DNA from: Hermatobates lingyangjiaoensis
Lineage: Eukaryota > Arthropoda > Insecta > Hemiptera > Hermatobatidae
Direction: 5' to 3'
Assembly (NCBI GenBank): GCA_026182355.1
Contig: JAPFBL010000258.1
Location: forward strand, 301,501-365,500
Length of the DNA stretch: 64,000 nt
The translations under genes were made by a program, and so were the position numbers. Below, piece by piece: positions 1 through 10,849 of the stretch. Each line of letters opens with the position of its first letter. Position 1 is the stretch's first letter. The notes below the pieces were generated by a model. That model saw nothing but the letters and a program-made list of their open reading frames with translations, did no database searches and had not been told where the DNA came from.

Positions 1-170
1 AAGTAAGTCTTGATGCGCGACGTAGTATCGTGTGGGTCCGCCTCCGCGTGGTCACCTCGGACACTTTGGAGTAATCTAAACTGGCTAAACTAGTCGGCCT
101 GATTTGATTTTTGGTGGTTATATGACCACCAAAGGCTTACGAACACATATAAAGTCAAAACAGGTTAGAG
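1..170. repeat. Dispersed repeat D fragment (LINE-like 3' tail)
   Basis: The stretch has a GC-richer block (GCCTCCGCGTGGTC, about 40-53) and a tail ending GTCAAAACAGG near 165. Related pieces lie at 37255-37330, 40310-40445 and 51172-51890, and a 49-bp tail lies at 32921-32969. In several copies the tail carries a short hairpin, GCC-GAAA-GGC, about 30 bp before the AACAGG end, which resembles LINE 3' tails that carry an RT-recognised stem-loop. No ORF is preserved. The LINE assignment is inference from the tail structure and from variable 5' truncation. Confidence 0.4.
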
Positions 171-171
171 G

Positions 172-240
172 TGGGAAGTGAATAAATATGAGCACTCGTT
201 TGTCGGAGAGGACGTTAAGTGTTCTCTTGGCCCCCAGGAT
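172..240 (+). repeat. SINE body fragment
   Basis: GTGAATAAATATGAGCACTC followed by GGAGAGGACGTTAAG matches the middle of the tRNA-derived SINE seen complete at 7192-7505. The tRNA-like head and the tail are missing here. Confidence 0.5.
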
Positions 241-242
241 AG

Positions 243-533
243 TTATATATATATATAAACTAGAATTTAATAAGAACACATAGAAAGGAAATCACTGAAC
301 TCACTACTATATTTCGATGTTCTCGTCTTCAGGAAAAGAAGTGAATCGCTCCAAAGGCTAATAACGACTGACTTGGCGTTCGAACTGAAGCACTCAAACA
401 GTGTAGCCAACTTTCGGAGGAAAGGTAGGCAGGGAAGATAAAGAGATACAAGTCAAATAAAAATTAAAAAATGAAAACATTTAACTAAAATAAAATTAAA
501 AGCTGATAACAACTAAAAAATAAGAAAAAAAAA
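243..533 (-). repeat. PLE terminal (pLTR-like) segment and 3' UTR
   Basis: A short TA tract (243-257) is followed by a segment that, on the minus strand, reads CTGAAGACGAGAACATCGAA at about 313-335: the PLE-associated CTGANGA ... GAAA motif. A second copy lies at 45206-45320 in the opposite orientation. From 420 to 533 it is A-rich and runs directly into the stop codon of the PLE ORF, so it is read as the 3' untranslated and terminal part of that element. Confidence 0.55.
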
Positions 534-1566
534 TTAACGATTGAGGTTAAGCCCAGGAGCCGATCTACCGCCCAGAAGACTAATAAGTGCTTCTTCTGAA
601 GCTCTCAGAGTAACTTTCGAATTAGTCTGATCAATCTGCCTCAGGACCTGTACACGGAAACAGTCATTAAAACTGAGTCCGTGAGAGCTGGCATGAGTAG
701 CAACGGGAAGGTCACTGCGTTTGCCAACGGATGACCTGTGATCATTCATACGCAGGCTTAGCTTGGTGGAAGCCAAACCCACATAAAAAGAATCACACTG
801 GGTGCAATCCAAACGGTAAACGCAGTTACCAGAGGTACAAGAGGTCTTGTGAGAGATAGGGTAGGTGCGTTTACTATGGAAGGAGGCAAAGGAAGGAACA
901 GGATTGATGATAGGACAAGTAAGACATCCACGACGTCCACATTGAACCATACCACCAGCAGTTTTTGGAGGCTTAGGAGAAGAGATGTGAGAGAAGATAG
1001 ATTGAAGATTAGCAGGTTTGCGATAGGAAATGGAAGGTGCATCACTAAAGACTGAAGAAGTACAGGAGGAAGAAGAAAGTATAGGGAAAAACTCCCTGAC
1101 AACTGCACCCAGCCTATGGGCACCAGGAAAATAAGTGGTGATGAGGAAATTAGAGTCACTGCGATCCCTCCTAGGACCTGAATTATGATGAACGTCTGCA
1201 GGGACTATACGGTTGTTAATGAAATTAGAAGGATATCCTCGGTCAGAAAATTTCTGTTTCAATAAATCTATTTGGAAGGAACGATCTTTTATTCTGCTAC
1301 AAATTTTATGGAGGCGTATGGACAATGATCTGGGGATAGCTTTTTTTACGTGGGAGGGATGGCAACTATTGAAATGAAGGTACTGCTGGGCGTTAGTAGG
1401 CTTGATATGGACAGATGTAGAAAGATGACCCCCATCGTAGGTGACGCTGACATCCAAAAATGTAATAAGGTTATTGGACACTTGATGAGTAAAGGAAATA
1501 GATGAAGAGAAGGAATTAAATGACGTAAGGAACTGATCTAACTCATGCTTACCATGGGGCCACAGG

Positions 1567-1570
<4 letters not shown>
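534..1570 (-). pseudogene. PLE reverse transcriptase C-terminus plus GIY-YIG endonuclease, 5'-truncated
   Basis: This is the C-terminal part of a Penelope-like element polyprotein, about 345 open codons. Homologous sequence begins at WPHGKHELD, just after the place where the catalytic YIDD box would stand, so the RT palm with its aspartates is absent. Next come the thumb (PRSLSIRLHKIC, FPGAHRLGAVVREFFP) and a cysteine cluster CGRRGCLTC typical of the PLE linker. Then comes a GIY-YIG domain: VYRLDCTQCDSFYVG with two cysteines before the YVG strand, followed by LRMNDHRSS and a conserved-type glutamate in ASEEALISLLGG. It ends at NLNR and a stop. The upstream codons come from (TA)n and are not real protein. 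The plus-strand copy at 1660-2455 is about 60-70% identical by eye. The endonuclease would nick target DNA for reverse transcription, but this copy cannot act alone. Confidence 0.85.

Positions 1571-1611
<41 letters not shown>
1571..1611. repeat. (TA)n microsatellite between two inverted PLE copies
   Basis: About 20 TA units. The minus-strand PLE piece begins directly at its left edge and a plus-strand PLE piece lies just to the right, so the tract is the junction of a head-to-head pair. Confidence 0.9.
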
Positions 1612-1613
<2 letters not shown>

Positions 1614-1659
1614 TGAAAGGTCCGTGTGGACAATAAACACTTTAACACATAGAAAAGAA

Positions 1660-2455
1660 CACAGAAAGAGTAGTTTGTACATCCAAACCAGAGGCACCGC
1701 GATGGGCACTATCATGGCACCTTCTTTTGCCAACCTTTTTATATCCAAATTAGAGCAGTCTTTCCTTTCCAGTCGTCAACTTCTCCCCCTTTTCTACACC
1801 CGGTATATTGACGACATTTTTCTAATCTGGCCCCATGGTAAGCATGAGCTAGACCTTTTCCTAGAGTCCTTTCAGAACTTTTCCTCCACTATTTCCTTCA
1901 CCCATCAGATATCCAACAGTTCCCTCTCCTTCTTAGATGTTGATGTCACCCTTAAAGACGGTTCATTTTCCACTTCTGTTCATTTAAAAGCCACTAACTC
2001 TCAGCAATACCTCCATTATAACAGTTGTCACCCTTCACATATAAAGAAAGCTATCCCTAGATCCCTATCAATTAGAATCCATAAAATTTGCAATTCCTTT
2101 AATAGTAGAACCCAACTAATTAATCTATTAAAAAAAAAATTTATTGAACGAGGATTCCCTCGTAATATAATCAACAGTTCCGTCGTTCCTGCTGAGAGTA
2201 TTCACCGCCCTACAGCTAGAAGGGATCGTAGAATTACTACTCCCTTCATTTCTACTTTTTTCCCAGGCTCCCACAGGCTCGGCGCTGTTATTAGGGAGTT
2301 CTTTCCTATACTTTCTTCTTCTTCGTCTACTTCTCCTATTTTCAGTCAGTCCCCTACTTTCTCCTACCGTAGACCTTCCAACCTTAAATCCATTTTTACC
2401 CATATTTCCAACAGCCCCTGTGCTAGCAGAGGGATGAAGCGATGTGAACGCCGTA
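1660..2455 (+). pseudogene. PLE reverse transcriptase fragment (motifs B and C to thumb)
   Basis: Open reading from an upstream ATG at 1624, but recognisable homology starts at about SSLYIQTRGTAMGT. RT motif B is QTRGTAMGTIMAPSFANLF and motif C is RYIDDIF, with both catalytic aspartates intact. Then WPHGKHELDLF, the thumb, and FFPGSHRLGAVIREFFPIL follow. Homology stops in the cysteine linker at KRCERR, where the other copy continues with GCLTC and the GIY-YIG domain. Here the sequence changes to unrelated DNA and a C17 run. It is therefore truncated at both ends. The 1612-1659 segment before it resembles PLE terminal sequence (ACACATAGAAAAGAACACAG) and not upstream RT, so the 5' end is rearranged. 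Confidence 0.85.
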
Positions 2456-2517
2456 ACCGTTCTATTTTTTACATTTACATCCTCAAAATACCGACCCCTG
2501 GCATGTGCACCCGCCCT

Positions 2518-2534
2518 CCCCCCCCCCCCCCCCA
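2518..2534. repeat. Poly-C run
   Basis: Seventeen C in a row at the broken 3' side of the PLE RT fragment. Confidence 0.95.
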
Positions 2535-2597
2535 ACTTTGCTAAGCCACAGACAAATGATTACTTGTTAATGGAATTAATAGCTAACAAAACCTATA

Positions 2598-3494
2598 TCT
2601 TTAATACGCTAGTAACTACGTGTCACGCTTTGTCATAATATTGGTAATTAAGCATATCTAATTGCTGTAATTAAACTACAGGTACAAATCAAAGTCATCA
2701 TAATTAGCCCTCATTATATTCTCTAATTAGCATTTAATAGAGCGTAAGTTAATTAGTCTACTTCATGTACGTACTTTTACTTTTTATACCTAAAAATACC
2801 ACATTATATAAAGATGATTTAAGTAATTTATTTTGAAAATTACATTCATAAGAAAGGAAGCTATAATGCCTTGTTACAAATTCAGAACATGTTTTTTAAA
2901 GTTAAACCTATAACATTGAAGTTTTGTTAAAAAATTGAACCTAAGATTACCAATAAATAAAAAAAAATCATAAAATTCCGATTATTGCATATTACTATAA
3001 AAACTGAAAATTTGTTTTGGAACAATGCCCTACCGGTCGGATTTGTTTGCATTTGTTTACATTGACTTAGAAATGTTTTAAGTGAAATAAAGTTGTTATT
3101 TAGAGGTTTATTTAAAACAAATTTTAAATGTTCTAATGAATTGAAATAATATATTAGAAGACTAAAATTGTTAAATGTTTAAAGTTAACCCCAATCAAAT
3201 ATATATTTTTTATGTATTCCATGGTACGATGGATGGTTGTCGAACGAGTGTTTGACTAATCAAACAAAACACAAGTTGGTTGTTGGTAGTTTATTATGTT
3301 TAGTTATAGTACAGATGAGTGTAGGCCACTACAGATTGTTCAACTTAGATTTTATTCCTGTTCGAATTAAATATTTATATGGAAGGCAGTGCAGCGTCTG
3401 TTGGGTTAGCTATTATATTAATAATTAACTACGAAATTAAACTTAGCTAAAGATAACACAATATTGACTGACTGAAGTATGCCGGGTCAGCTAG
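2598..3494 (+). mobile_element. Helitron B, non-autonomous, copy 1
   Basis: Starts TCTTTAATACGCTAG after an A and ends GGGTCAGCTAG before a T, which is the Helitron pattern of insertion between A and T with TC at the 5' end and CTAG at the 3' end. Copies 2 (23748-24544) and 3 (50662-52304) align over the whole length, including GTGTCACGCTTTGTCATAAT near the 5' end. The subterminal hairpin is decayed here but perfect in copy 3. There is no Rep/helicase ORF, so it would depend on proteins supplied elsewhere. At 3300-3345 it carries a short piece resembling the end of repeat X. Confidence 0.7.
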
Positions 3495-3803
3495 TAAGCA
3501 TTAATGTATATAGTAATTAATATTTGTGTGTGTGTGTGTGTTGATAGATTAGCCAGCCCATGCCGGAAATCTACACATTGATGAGAGCGCAAGCAAAGCC
3601 GGCAGGACATACAAGAGGTCGCCCTTGGGTAAGTGGGAGGAGGACCTCCTGTCTATATCATACCATTCACCTGTATACCTTCATTCTAACACTTGTTGCG
3701 CTTGCATCGCTTCCTCTCAGGTAAATCTTTAACCCATTTCTATCTCGTAATTACCTACTTTATTCAAAACCTTAATGATATAGCTTGGTTTTGTTAGAGG
3801 CAT
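3495..3803. other. No gene seen; short (GT)n
   Basis: A (TG)n run of about 9 units at 3523-3541, otherwise unassigned sequence with no recognisable coding content. Confidence 0.6.
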
Positions 3804-4310
3804 TTGTCACTTTCTTTGTCTCTCACATACATAAATACTCTCTTTTTAATATCAGCTCTCATTCTGTCTCATCTTATTCATATACTTCTCTTATATAGAA
3901 TCTATAAACCGTCTGACGATATGATTTCAATGCCATTCTCTTGCTATCCCTCTCCATATATCTCTCATCCCTCTCTCTTTTCATATCTCTGTCTCTTTCT
4001 ATATCTTCCTCCCTCCCTCACTCACTCCTTCTCCGTCATGCTATTCATATCTCTATCCCAGATAGTGAGAGACAGAGTGAGAGAGAAGTAATATAGAAAT
4101 AAGTTGGAATTAATGAATAATTAAATCCTTGAGGATGAGTGAGACAGAGAATGAGAAAAAAACTAGTGATAAAGAAAGAAATTGAAAGAAATAGAATGAG
4201 TGGGAGAGAGGAGTGATATGAGGGAGGGAGTGGAGGGAGAGAGAAAGTAATAAATAGGAATAGAAAAGAATTTGACTGTCTGATAGAGATAAGCGGAATG
4301 TACAACGTAT
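3804..4310. repeat. Polypyrimidine tract followed by polypurine tract
   Basis: From about 3804 to 4050 the plus strand is rich in CT (TCTCTC, CCTCCCTCCC), and from 4065 to 4300 it is rich in AG (GAGAGA, GGAGGGAGTGGAGGGAG). The two halves are roughly reverse complements and could pair as an imperfect foldback. The open frames across it are low-complexity S/L/F-rich translations and are not taken as genes. Other purine tracts lie at 50040-50235 and 57240-57355. Confidence 0.55.
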
Positions 4311-4434
4311 ATTTATTAAAAAAAAAGTATCATATGAATATAAATGATAAAACGCAAAGAACAAATTAATACCGGATTTCACACACTGCTTGGATATCTT
4401 GTTTATAGATTAAAGGCTGATATTACTCGTAGAT

Positions 4435-5163
4435 CGGGGGTTCCCAACCAGGGGCGCTCGCACCCCCTGGGGGTGCGAGACATCATTCCAGGGGGTGCAA
4501 GAAGCAGAGCTGTAATTTTAAGAAAATTTCCGTAGCTTAAGGAAATTTCAGCACTTTTAAGGAAATGTTTAAAGATATGATATTTTTTAAGGAAATTCTA
4601 AGGAAATCTTCAAAAGTTTAGGTCGATAACGTCATGGAAATCCTAAGTTAATAGTATTTTCATTCTTGGTTAAAACTTAAGTTTCATGATTCAGAATAAA
4701 AATGAAGATGTGGCCTAAAATTTGCCTGGCTCTGCTATAGATCCGAAATCTTGTACATATTTCAACCAAGTAATTATTTTTTGTCAGGTATACTCAAATG
4801 TTATTCTGGGATATCCTTTCTGTCCATATGTTTGATTTTTTTACATATAAAAAAATTAAATTCCTTTCTAAGCGTTTGGAAGCTATCGTAGTTCTTGATT
4901 TTACTATTTTACATATATTTCAAACAAGAGTTATTATTTTCGTAAAGTTTATTCAAATATCAATCTGTGATATGTTTTTTGTCTAAAAGTCTGATTTTTT
5001 TTTTGCATATTATATTAGAAAGTGAAATAACTATCTTCTTTTGATAAAATTTTGTATGATTCCACATCCTTTATCCTTGAACAAAGTATAAAATGTAGGG
5101 GGTGCGAGGTCAGAGCAAAATATTTTTAGGAGTGCAGGAGTTAAAAAAGGTTGGGAACCATTG
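4435..5163. mobile_element. hAT-type non-autonomous DNA transposon
   Basis: The left end reads CGGGGGTTCCCAACC and the right end, reverse-complemented, CAATGGTTCCCAACC. The inverted ends match in 12 of 15 positions and fit the hAT-type consensus CAG-GGTTCCCAACC. The flanking octamers TCGTAGAT and TATTAGAT agree at 6 of 8 positions, consistent with an old 8-bp target duplication. A subterminal palindrome lies at 4458-4480 (CTCGCACCCC / GGGGTGCGAG). No transposase ORF is present. Confidence 0.7.
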
Positions 5164-5408
5164 TATTAGATATAATATGTTGATGTATAAACGTTACTAA
5201 AGACAGGACTTTTGTTTCAGGTCTGCTTTGATCCTACAAGATGGTTCTCATTTCACGAGAGGTAAGGATATCAGGATATCATACTCTTTTTGTTGATATG
5301 TATATTACGGAGAACAACACTTTACTGTCTACATAAAATATACTGAGGTCTATGTGCAGCCCATTAACTGTGCATTCTGTTATAGTGTGATATTTATTCA
5401 TGCTAGCA

Positions 5409-5890
5409 AAAGTATTAAGTCTCCACACAAAAATGTTTATTACAAGGAACTAAACAACGCGTTTCGAACACTTGATGTCCTTCTTCAGGTTATATCTACA
5501 AAAAAATTATATATAGTGTCTCGGAATCAATAGTATGCATGGTATACACACAAGACTCTCCAATACCACACCCAATCATGATGTCCGCCTCTATGGCGTA
5601 TCTGTGCAGAGCACGAACTCAGAGTCGTGCCCCGTTGCACATAAAAATAGATTCTTAATTACCCTTTTAAGAATAGTCTTAAATATACCTGGCAAGACCT
5701 CCTGCATTCCTTTGAACTCTCTCCCACCCCTAAAAACACTCCCTGACACCCTCAGTCCTTACTTTGTGTCACCTCCTTAACAACCAGCCCAGCAGAGCAT
5801 ATGTAACCTGAAGAAGAACACCAAGTGTTGGAAACGCGTTGTTTAGTTTCTTAGAATAAACTTTTTTGTGTGGAGACTTGATACTTTTCC
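5409..5890. repeat. PLE-type inverted arms flanking a Helitron A module
   Basis: On the minus strand 5409-5495 contains CCTGAAGAAGGACATCAAGT then GTTCGAAACGCGTTG; on the plus strand 5805-5890 contains CCTGAAGAAGAACACCAAGT then GTTGGAAACGCGTTG. Both are followed by GTGTGGAGACTT, so the arms are inverted repeats with a CTGAAGA ... GAAAC motif. Between them 5511-5650 matches the Helitron A internal block that begins GTGTCTCGGAATCAAT. Confidence 0.55.
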
Positions 5891-6123
5891 TGACATCTGT
5901 GTACAGTGGTGCGGTTGGAGAAGCAGGTCGCTCAAAGCATAAGTGCCAGGGTTCTGCATTTTGAGGGATTTTTTTTGTAACGAGGTGAAATACATTTACG
6001 CACATAGTGATGGGCTCGTGGTAGTAAAAATAGAAAAAAAATTGAAATAATAAACAGCTAATAAAAAATTTGAAATTGTATACCAAAATGGATGTTTAAA
6101 GTCGTAGTTGTTTTTATGTTTTA
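5891..6123. other. No gene seen
   Basis: AT-rich sequence with an A/T-run segment (6020-6070). No similarity recognised. Confidence 0.5.
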
Positions 6124-6710
6124 CTAGCAAACGTACCTGTCTTTGACGGAATATAGTATCATTAGATATTATAGAATAGTAGAAAACACCATTATTAGTA
6201 CAGTGTTAAGCAAATGCCTCTGTATACACCACATTAGCTGTCTGTTCTTCAGGTTCATGAAAGAACAAAGAGTTGGCTCTTGAGCAAGCAAACTACAGTT
6301 GACAATGTGAGAAAAACTTGGTCTCGCTGACTTGAATTCCTGCGTTAGATAAAGTATCCCCTTGCGAGTTAGTTATCGTCATTCCAAAGCAGACGGTGAT
6401 GGATAGTGTCTCGGAATCAATGGTATGCGTGGTATACACACAAGACTCTCCAATACCACGCCGAGTCATGATGTCCGCCTCTATGGCGTATCTGTGCAGA
6501 GCACGAACTCAGAGTCGTGCCCCATTGCATATTTATTATGCACTCAAGTTTCATAACATGAAATTTGTTACTGATACTAAATCGCAGGCATGATTGGTGC
6601 TCCTACTTTAAGTTTTTACTCATGAGTACTCAATCCAGGAGCAGTCACGAAGTCAAGAAATTCAGTTGGATAATGAACTGCTTCCTCATCACCTATGACG
6701 TCTTTATACT
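6124..6710 (-). mobile_element. Helitron A 3' fragment
   Basis: Begins with CTAG preceded by A (minus-strand CTAG|T) and continues CAAACGTACCTGTCTTTGACGG, the Helitron A 3' terminus containing the CCGTC-AAA-GACGG hairpin (one mismatch here). The interior shares with other copies the blocks around GTCTGTTCTTCAGGTTCATG, GTGTCTCGGAATCAAT and TTACTCATGAG. The 5' half is missing. Confidence 0.6.
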
Positions 6711-6719
6711 ATGACTTAC

Positions 6720-7090
6720 AGTCATAGCAATATTTAGATATATTTCGTAAATTTCGAACCAAAATTCGTCTCTATACCATATACGATGATTTGCTCGATG
6801 AACAATCGTATATGAACAACATTGTACTCGAGATACGATGTACGATGAGCTTTCCATAGTGACTATGGAGTGGAAGTGAAACCAGGAAAAAAAACTGAAG
6901 TGAGAGAAAGTGAAGAAAGTTCAAGGTGAAAATTAGAAAGAAAACTAAAAAAAAAAACTTAAAAAAATTCTCTATGTACATGGTAGTAAGCTTAGGTTTC
7001 ATTTTAGGTTAAGTGAAGCATCTAATTTAAAACGATGGAAATAAATAAGGTTAGTTATGTAGTGTAAGTTACGGTACGCTACACGTTCCA
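6720..7090 (+). repeat. Dispersed repeat R1
   Basis: Contains ATACGATGATTTGCTCGATG, a purine-rich block, and ends near GTAAGTTACGGTACGCTACA. A related copy in the opposite orientation lies at 11030-11395 (purine-rich block seen as CT-rich there). No coding content. Confidence 0.45.
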
Positions 7091-7191
7091 TCGTATCCTT
7101 CTCAACCTCCACACCTCCGACCTTTAGCCACCAGGCTCTAAGGTAAGGCGATGTTCTATGTTTTATTTCTTATTTGTTTTAAATCTGTGTA

Positions 7192-7505
7192 AGGGTCCAG
7201 GCTAGCTCAGTGGTTACGTGCTCGCCTCTGAACTGATAGGACCGGGGTTCGATCCTCACCTGGCCCTCGATTTATTCACGCGGGAGGTGAATAAATCTGA
7301 GCACGTCGTCCCTCGGAGAAGGACGTTATTAAACCGTCGGTCCCGAGCCTATACGATGTCAGGTACTCGTTAAAGATCCCTACTCTAAATACATTTGAGT
7401 TAGGCAAAATTGAGGACTCCAACTGTAGAATCAATCTTCATTATGTGGTATCACACGGCCTACGTGTGTTCCCTTGTGGAACTGCCACTGCAACCTAACC
7501 TAAAT
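7192..7505 (+). repeat. tRNA-derived SINE, full-length copy
   Basis: Reference copy for the family. The tRNA-like head carries pol III box A (TAGCTCAGTGG, 7203-7213) and box B (GGTTCGATCC, 7246-7255) at normal tRNA spacing. The body follows: CTCGATTTATTCACGCGGGA, GAGCACGTCGTCCCTCGGAG, GTACTCGTTAAAGATCCC, GTGTTCCCTTGTGG. The tail is CTGCAACCTAACCTAA. The body segment GACGTT ... TCGTTAAAGATCCC resembles central domains shared by marine-invertebrate SINEs. It needs RT from a partner LINE or PLE; which one is not visible. About 13 other copies occur in this window. Confidence 0.85.
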
Positions 7506-7795
7506 CTGTGTAATTTAACTGTTTTCTATTGTTATATATGTGTAATGACTAATCAAAATTAGTAATTGCAATATTTATCGTAGGCTTTAAGCAGAACAGA
7601 TTAATCGAATTATAATATATTCTTATGGAAAAGTCAGTCTCCACATATGACCATTCATGTATGTATATAGTATATATATATAAATGTATTCATATGTTTG
7701 TATATAGTATACAAACTTGGTCCCGGAATGAATTCCATTCGTATGTTGAGATAGAACTGCATTTCGGTTAAAACAATATCGATTTTACAACGAAA
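7506..7795. other. No gene seen; AT-rich
   Basis: AT-rich sequence with short TA stretches around 7667-7720; a local repeat of GTATATAGTATA. Confidence 0.5.
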
Positions 7796-8065
7796 TACAT
7801 ATGAGCCGTTTATTTTGAAAGTGGCCTAATTCCATTTTCCAAAAAAATTTAGCTAGCTATTTAAATAATTACATTTTTACGTTATCTTTACCTTTTGCAG
7901 CAAATTGTACAAAATTTATTTAAAATTACTAAGTTTTTTTATAACAAAAATTAGTTGATAAATAAAATGACAATATTTTTAAATTTTGTAAAACGCAAAC
8001 CCTTAAATATCTCGATTTTAACATAAATGGAATTAGGCCACTTTCAAAATAAGCGGCTCATATAT
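7795..8065. mobile_element. Miniature TIR element, family M1
   Basis: Ends are about 40-bp inverted repeats: ATATGAGCCGTTTATTTTGA at 7798 and its complement TCAAAATAAGCGGCTCATAT ending about 8062, extending inward through GTGGCCTAATTCCATTTT. The AT-rich core has no ORF. A larger related element lies at 42919-43720 with the variant GTGGTATAAGTCCATTTT. Superfamily not recognised. Confidence 0.7.
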
Positions 8066-8179
8066 TGACCTACGAAATAGATCCGTTTCTATATAGTTTA
8101 TTTTCTATTTAATAAACCTTATTTACAGTATGCTCAATATAACAATATTATACGTTAAAAATAAATATTTAAAAACAAT

Positions 8180-8545
8180 GTTATGATTTTTTATAAAATT
8201 ACGCAACTGAAATAAGAAAACGTATCGTGGTAAGAAGCAATGCTAACATACTCACCCACCCACACACACACCCACACACACACAGACATCATTGAAAAAA
8301 CATGATAAAACGACTTTTGAGACCTCAAAACATATAATTCCGTCCAAATCTCGAGATCGAATTTTTTCACGATCACTATACTTTACTTACAGTAAAGTAA
8401 TAAAGTTACCCACCCACACATACATACATAATCCAAAAAACTTCATAAAACGACTTTTGGGACCTCAAACATATAATTCCGTCCAAATCTCGAGTTTGAA
8501 TTTTTTCACGATCACTATACTTTTTCTTATATTAAAGTAATTTCT
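8180..8545 (+). repeat. Repeat X terminal segment, partly duplicated, with (CA)n
   Basis: A block CACAGACATCATTGAAAAAA ... CTCGAGATCGAATTTTTTCA ... ATCACTATACTTTACTTA is the end of repeat X (compare 38770-38998). It is immediately followed by a second, similar block (8400-8525) beginning ACCCACCCACACATACATAC. The ACCC/CACA microsatellite lies at 8253-8285. Confidence 0.6.
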
Positions 8546-9054
8546 TTAAAATAAAAATTTATTGCTTAAATAGTAATTTCTTATATATTTTTTTTAAAGT
8601 AAAAAGAGCACAATTATGTTTACTAAACTAATGCGTAAAAATCGATATCATTAATAAAGTTAGAAATAAGAGGTAGAATTTCTGAGTCACTGATGAAGAT
8701 GAATTGGAGGTCAGAATGTAGCACACTTGAAGAATACGTGGGACTCTCACCGCATCCACGTGTGCCATATCGTTTTTTTCAACGTAAAATATGTCAATAT
8801 CATTTTTATTTTGATTATAATTTGAAATATAATTAATTTATTCTATTTAATTAATTAATATATTTTAATTAAATTATATCAATTTATTTAATATAATTCA
8901 TATTTACAATAAATTATAGTTAGATATTATCTAATAGTATATAAATATGAAATGAATTTTTTTTACAGATGCTTAAAAGGTAAAATTTGTGGTGATATTA
9001 ATTTATGTTTTTTATTGGTCTGTCATATGTTCTGTCATACTGGTGTGTGTGTGT
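8546..9054. other. No gene seen; very AT-rich
   Basis: Sequence such as TTAATTAATTAATATATTTT with no recognised element. Confidence 0.55.
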
Positions 9055-9073
9055 GGGGGGGGGGGGGGGGGGG
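9043..9073. repeat. (GT)n followed by G19
   Basis: GT dinucleotides run directly into nineteen G. Confidence 0.9.
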
Positions 9074-9166
9074 TTAGTGTGAGCAGGATGTCTCAGCATC
9101 TTTTGAACTTCTGTGGAATGTAACCTTCTTCGAAGTGCATTAACTAACCAGGCCTTTTTACATCAT

Positions 9167-9211
9167 CTATAATTTTGGTATGCTACTGAGATCGCATACC
9201 AAAATTATAGA
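9167..9211. repeat. Short perfect inverted repeat
   Basis: TCTATAATTTTGGTATGC and GCATACCAAAATTATAGA flank a 10-nt loop. It could form an 18-bp hairpin; function unknown. Confidence 0.8.
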
Positions 9212-9545
9212 TTAAACTCATGAGGGCACAGTTCTATTGAGACCGTATACCAAATAACTGACCAAGGTCAAGTTACAGTGGGAGTCTCTCAAGGAAACAC
9301 ACAAAGGCCCGAACATTAGACGTTTGTGAAACCACACAATGAACATACTACATTGAGTCCTCCTTTTTTTTTGTAACTGTAGGAAAAAAAACACCAGCAT
9401 GCTAAAATCTTTTAAAACACTAATAAATCTAGTGTATTTAGAGTAGGGTTCTTTGACGAGAACTTGAGATCGTAAAGACGCAAGGTTTTGGCTTAACCAG
9501 AGTGGGTTTCCAGAGACGAGCACGTATGCCATTGGGCTACCCCGG
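9212..9545 (-). repeat. Degraded SINE copy
   Basis: On the minus strand the head GGGTAGCCCAATGGCATACG (near 9540) and the body piece ACTCTAAATACACTAG (near 9435-9450) match the SINE; the box B region is altered. An internal T/A-rich insertion lies near 9363-9395. Confidence 0.5.
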
Positions 9546-10379
9546 CCCACATATTTAATTAGTTTGATTTAAAACACGTCAAAGTTAAAAGGGTCAATAA
9601 CGATATATCATCAAATCACAAAAATAACTTACAAGTGATATATTATCATCTTAAAACACACATTTTTAGGTGTTTTTTCACACACTTGTTAGTTGAAAGT
9701 ATATGTTATCTTCAGCTGATGTACACTGAAGAAGATCAGCATGTGTTTGAAACAAGTTCTGTTTTCATTGAAGTTTGTGTTTTTTTTTATTTGGATATTA
9801 ATTTTCTTAGTTCTTCCCCTTGACAAACTAGTTTAAGTATGTTTTTTTTTTTGGAAAATACAGTTTATTAAAAGCAAAATTTATTTAAATATTGAACAGT
9901 ACAAACACTGTTGTCTGTTGTCTGCAATCAGAGGAAATACAGGAGCGTTATGTTTCCTACCGCAATAATTACACAATGACTAGGCGAGGTGAAAGTGATT
10001 AAAGTTAGTCAGGCTGTAATCATCCCGGTGTCTAATGTCACACGACAGGCCTCTGACGTCATACCACTGCTTCCATGATCTATATCTACTTTGACATCCT
10101 TCATATTTAAATCAATTTAAACTTTACATCTAATTATTATTATTTTGTTTATAAAGCGGAGTAATATTCTATATTCACAATTCGGCTAATTTACAAGTTT
10201 TTTTTATGTCCCCGAATTTAATTTATTATATATATATTTTTTTAATATCTCTGTTGGTTATCCATAAACATTGTAAACCATTATCGACCATGCTGATTGC
10301 TATACTATACAGTGTAAGTATAGTTACTTACTAATTTAATTCGTAATGAAAAAGGTAGCTTTGAATTTAATTTGAGTAT
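9546..10379. other. Mostly unassigned; one PLE-like motif
   Basis: No gene. At 9728-9760 the plus strand reads CTGAAGAAGATCAGCATGTG then TTTGAAACAAG, a CTGAAGA ... GAAAC arrangement like the PLE termini. The remainder is unassigned AT-rich sequence. Confidence 0.4.
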
Positions 10380-10720
10380 CCAAAACTGGCTAATTACTAA
10401 TATATTTTTCCCAATATACATTCACAGCAATCTTATAACAAAGTACAGCATGCAGGAAAAAAGATAACATTCGTTTAAAGTAAACTACATTTTTATGATT
10501 TTATTATTCTCAGTATAATAACTTTATAAAAGACCAAAAATGTTAAAATATAATTTAAAATTGAAAACAATCTTTGAAAAATAATAAATGAAATTATCCT
10601 AAATCTTAAATTAAAAATCTTAAAATTGTATTAAAACGAGCTTTTTTCTTACATGTTTCTGACATTTTTCATACAAAAGAGGAATATTTTAAAGTTTTAA
10701 ATGGGAAAACTTGACTTGAA
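10380..10720 (-). repeat. Repeat X internal fragment
   Basis: CTAATTACTAATATATTTTT, TCACAGCAATCTTATAACAA and ACAGCATGCAGG match 27500-27570 within repeat X. Ends are not preserved. Confidence 0.45.
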
Positions 10721-10849
10721 TCTTATTAAGAGAATGTTATTTTGTAAATTCGATATTGTTATTTTGATTGAAATACTTATAAGTTGATTAATCTGTTCCG
10801 CAGCCCAAATGTATGATAATCCTTAAGAAATACTGCAATTGCTAGATGT

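Noticed and set aside
3804..4382. Three or four S/L/F-rich frames on both strands as membrane peptides
   Set aside because: They are translations of polypyrimidine/polypurine tracts present on both strands.
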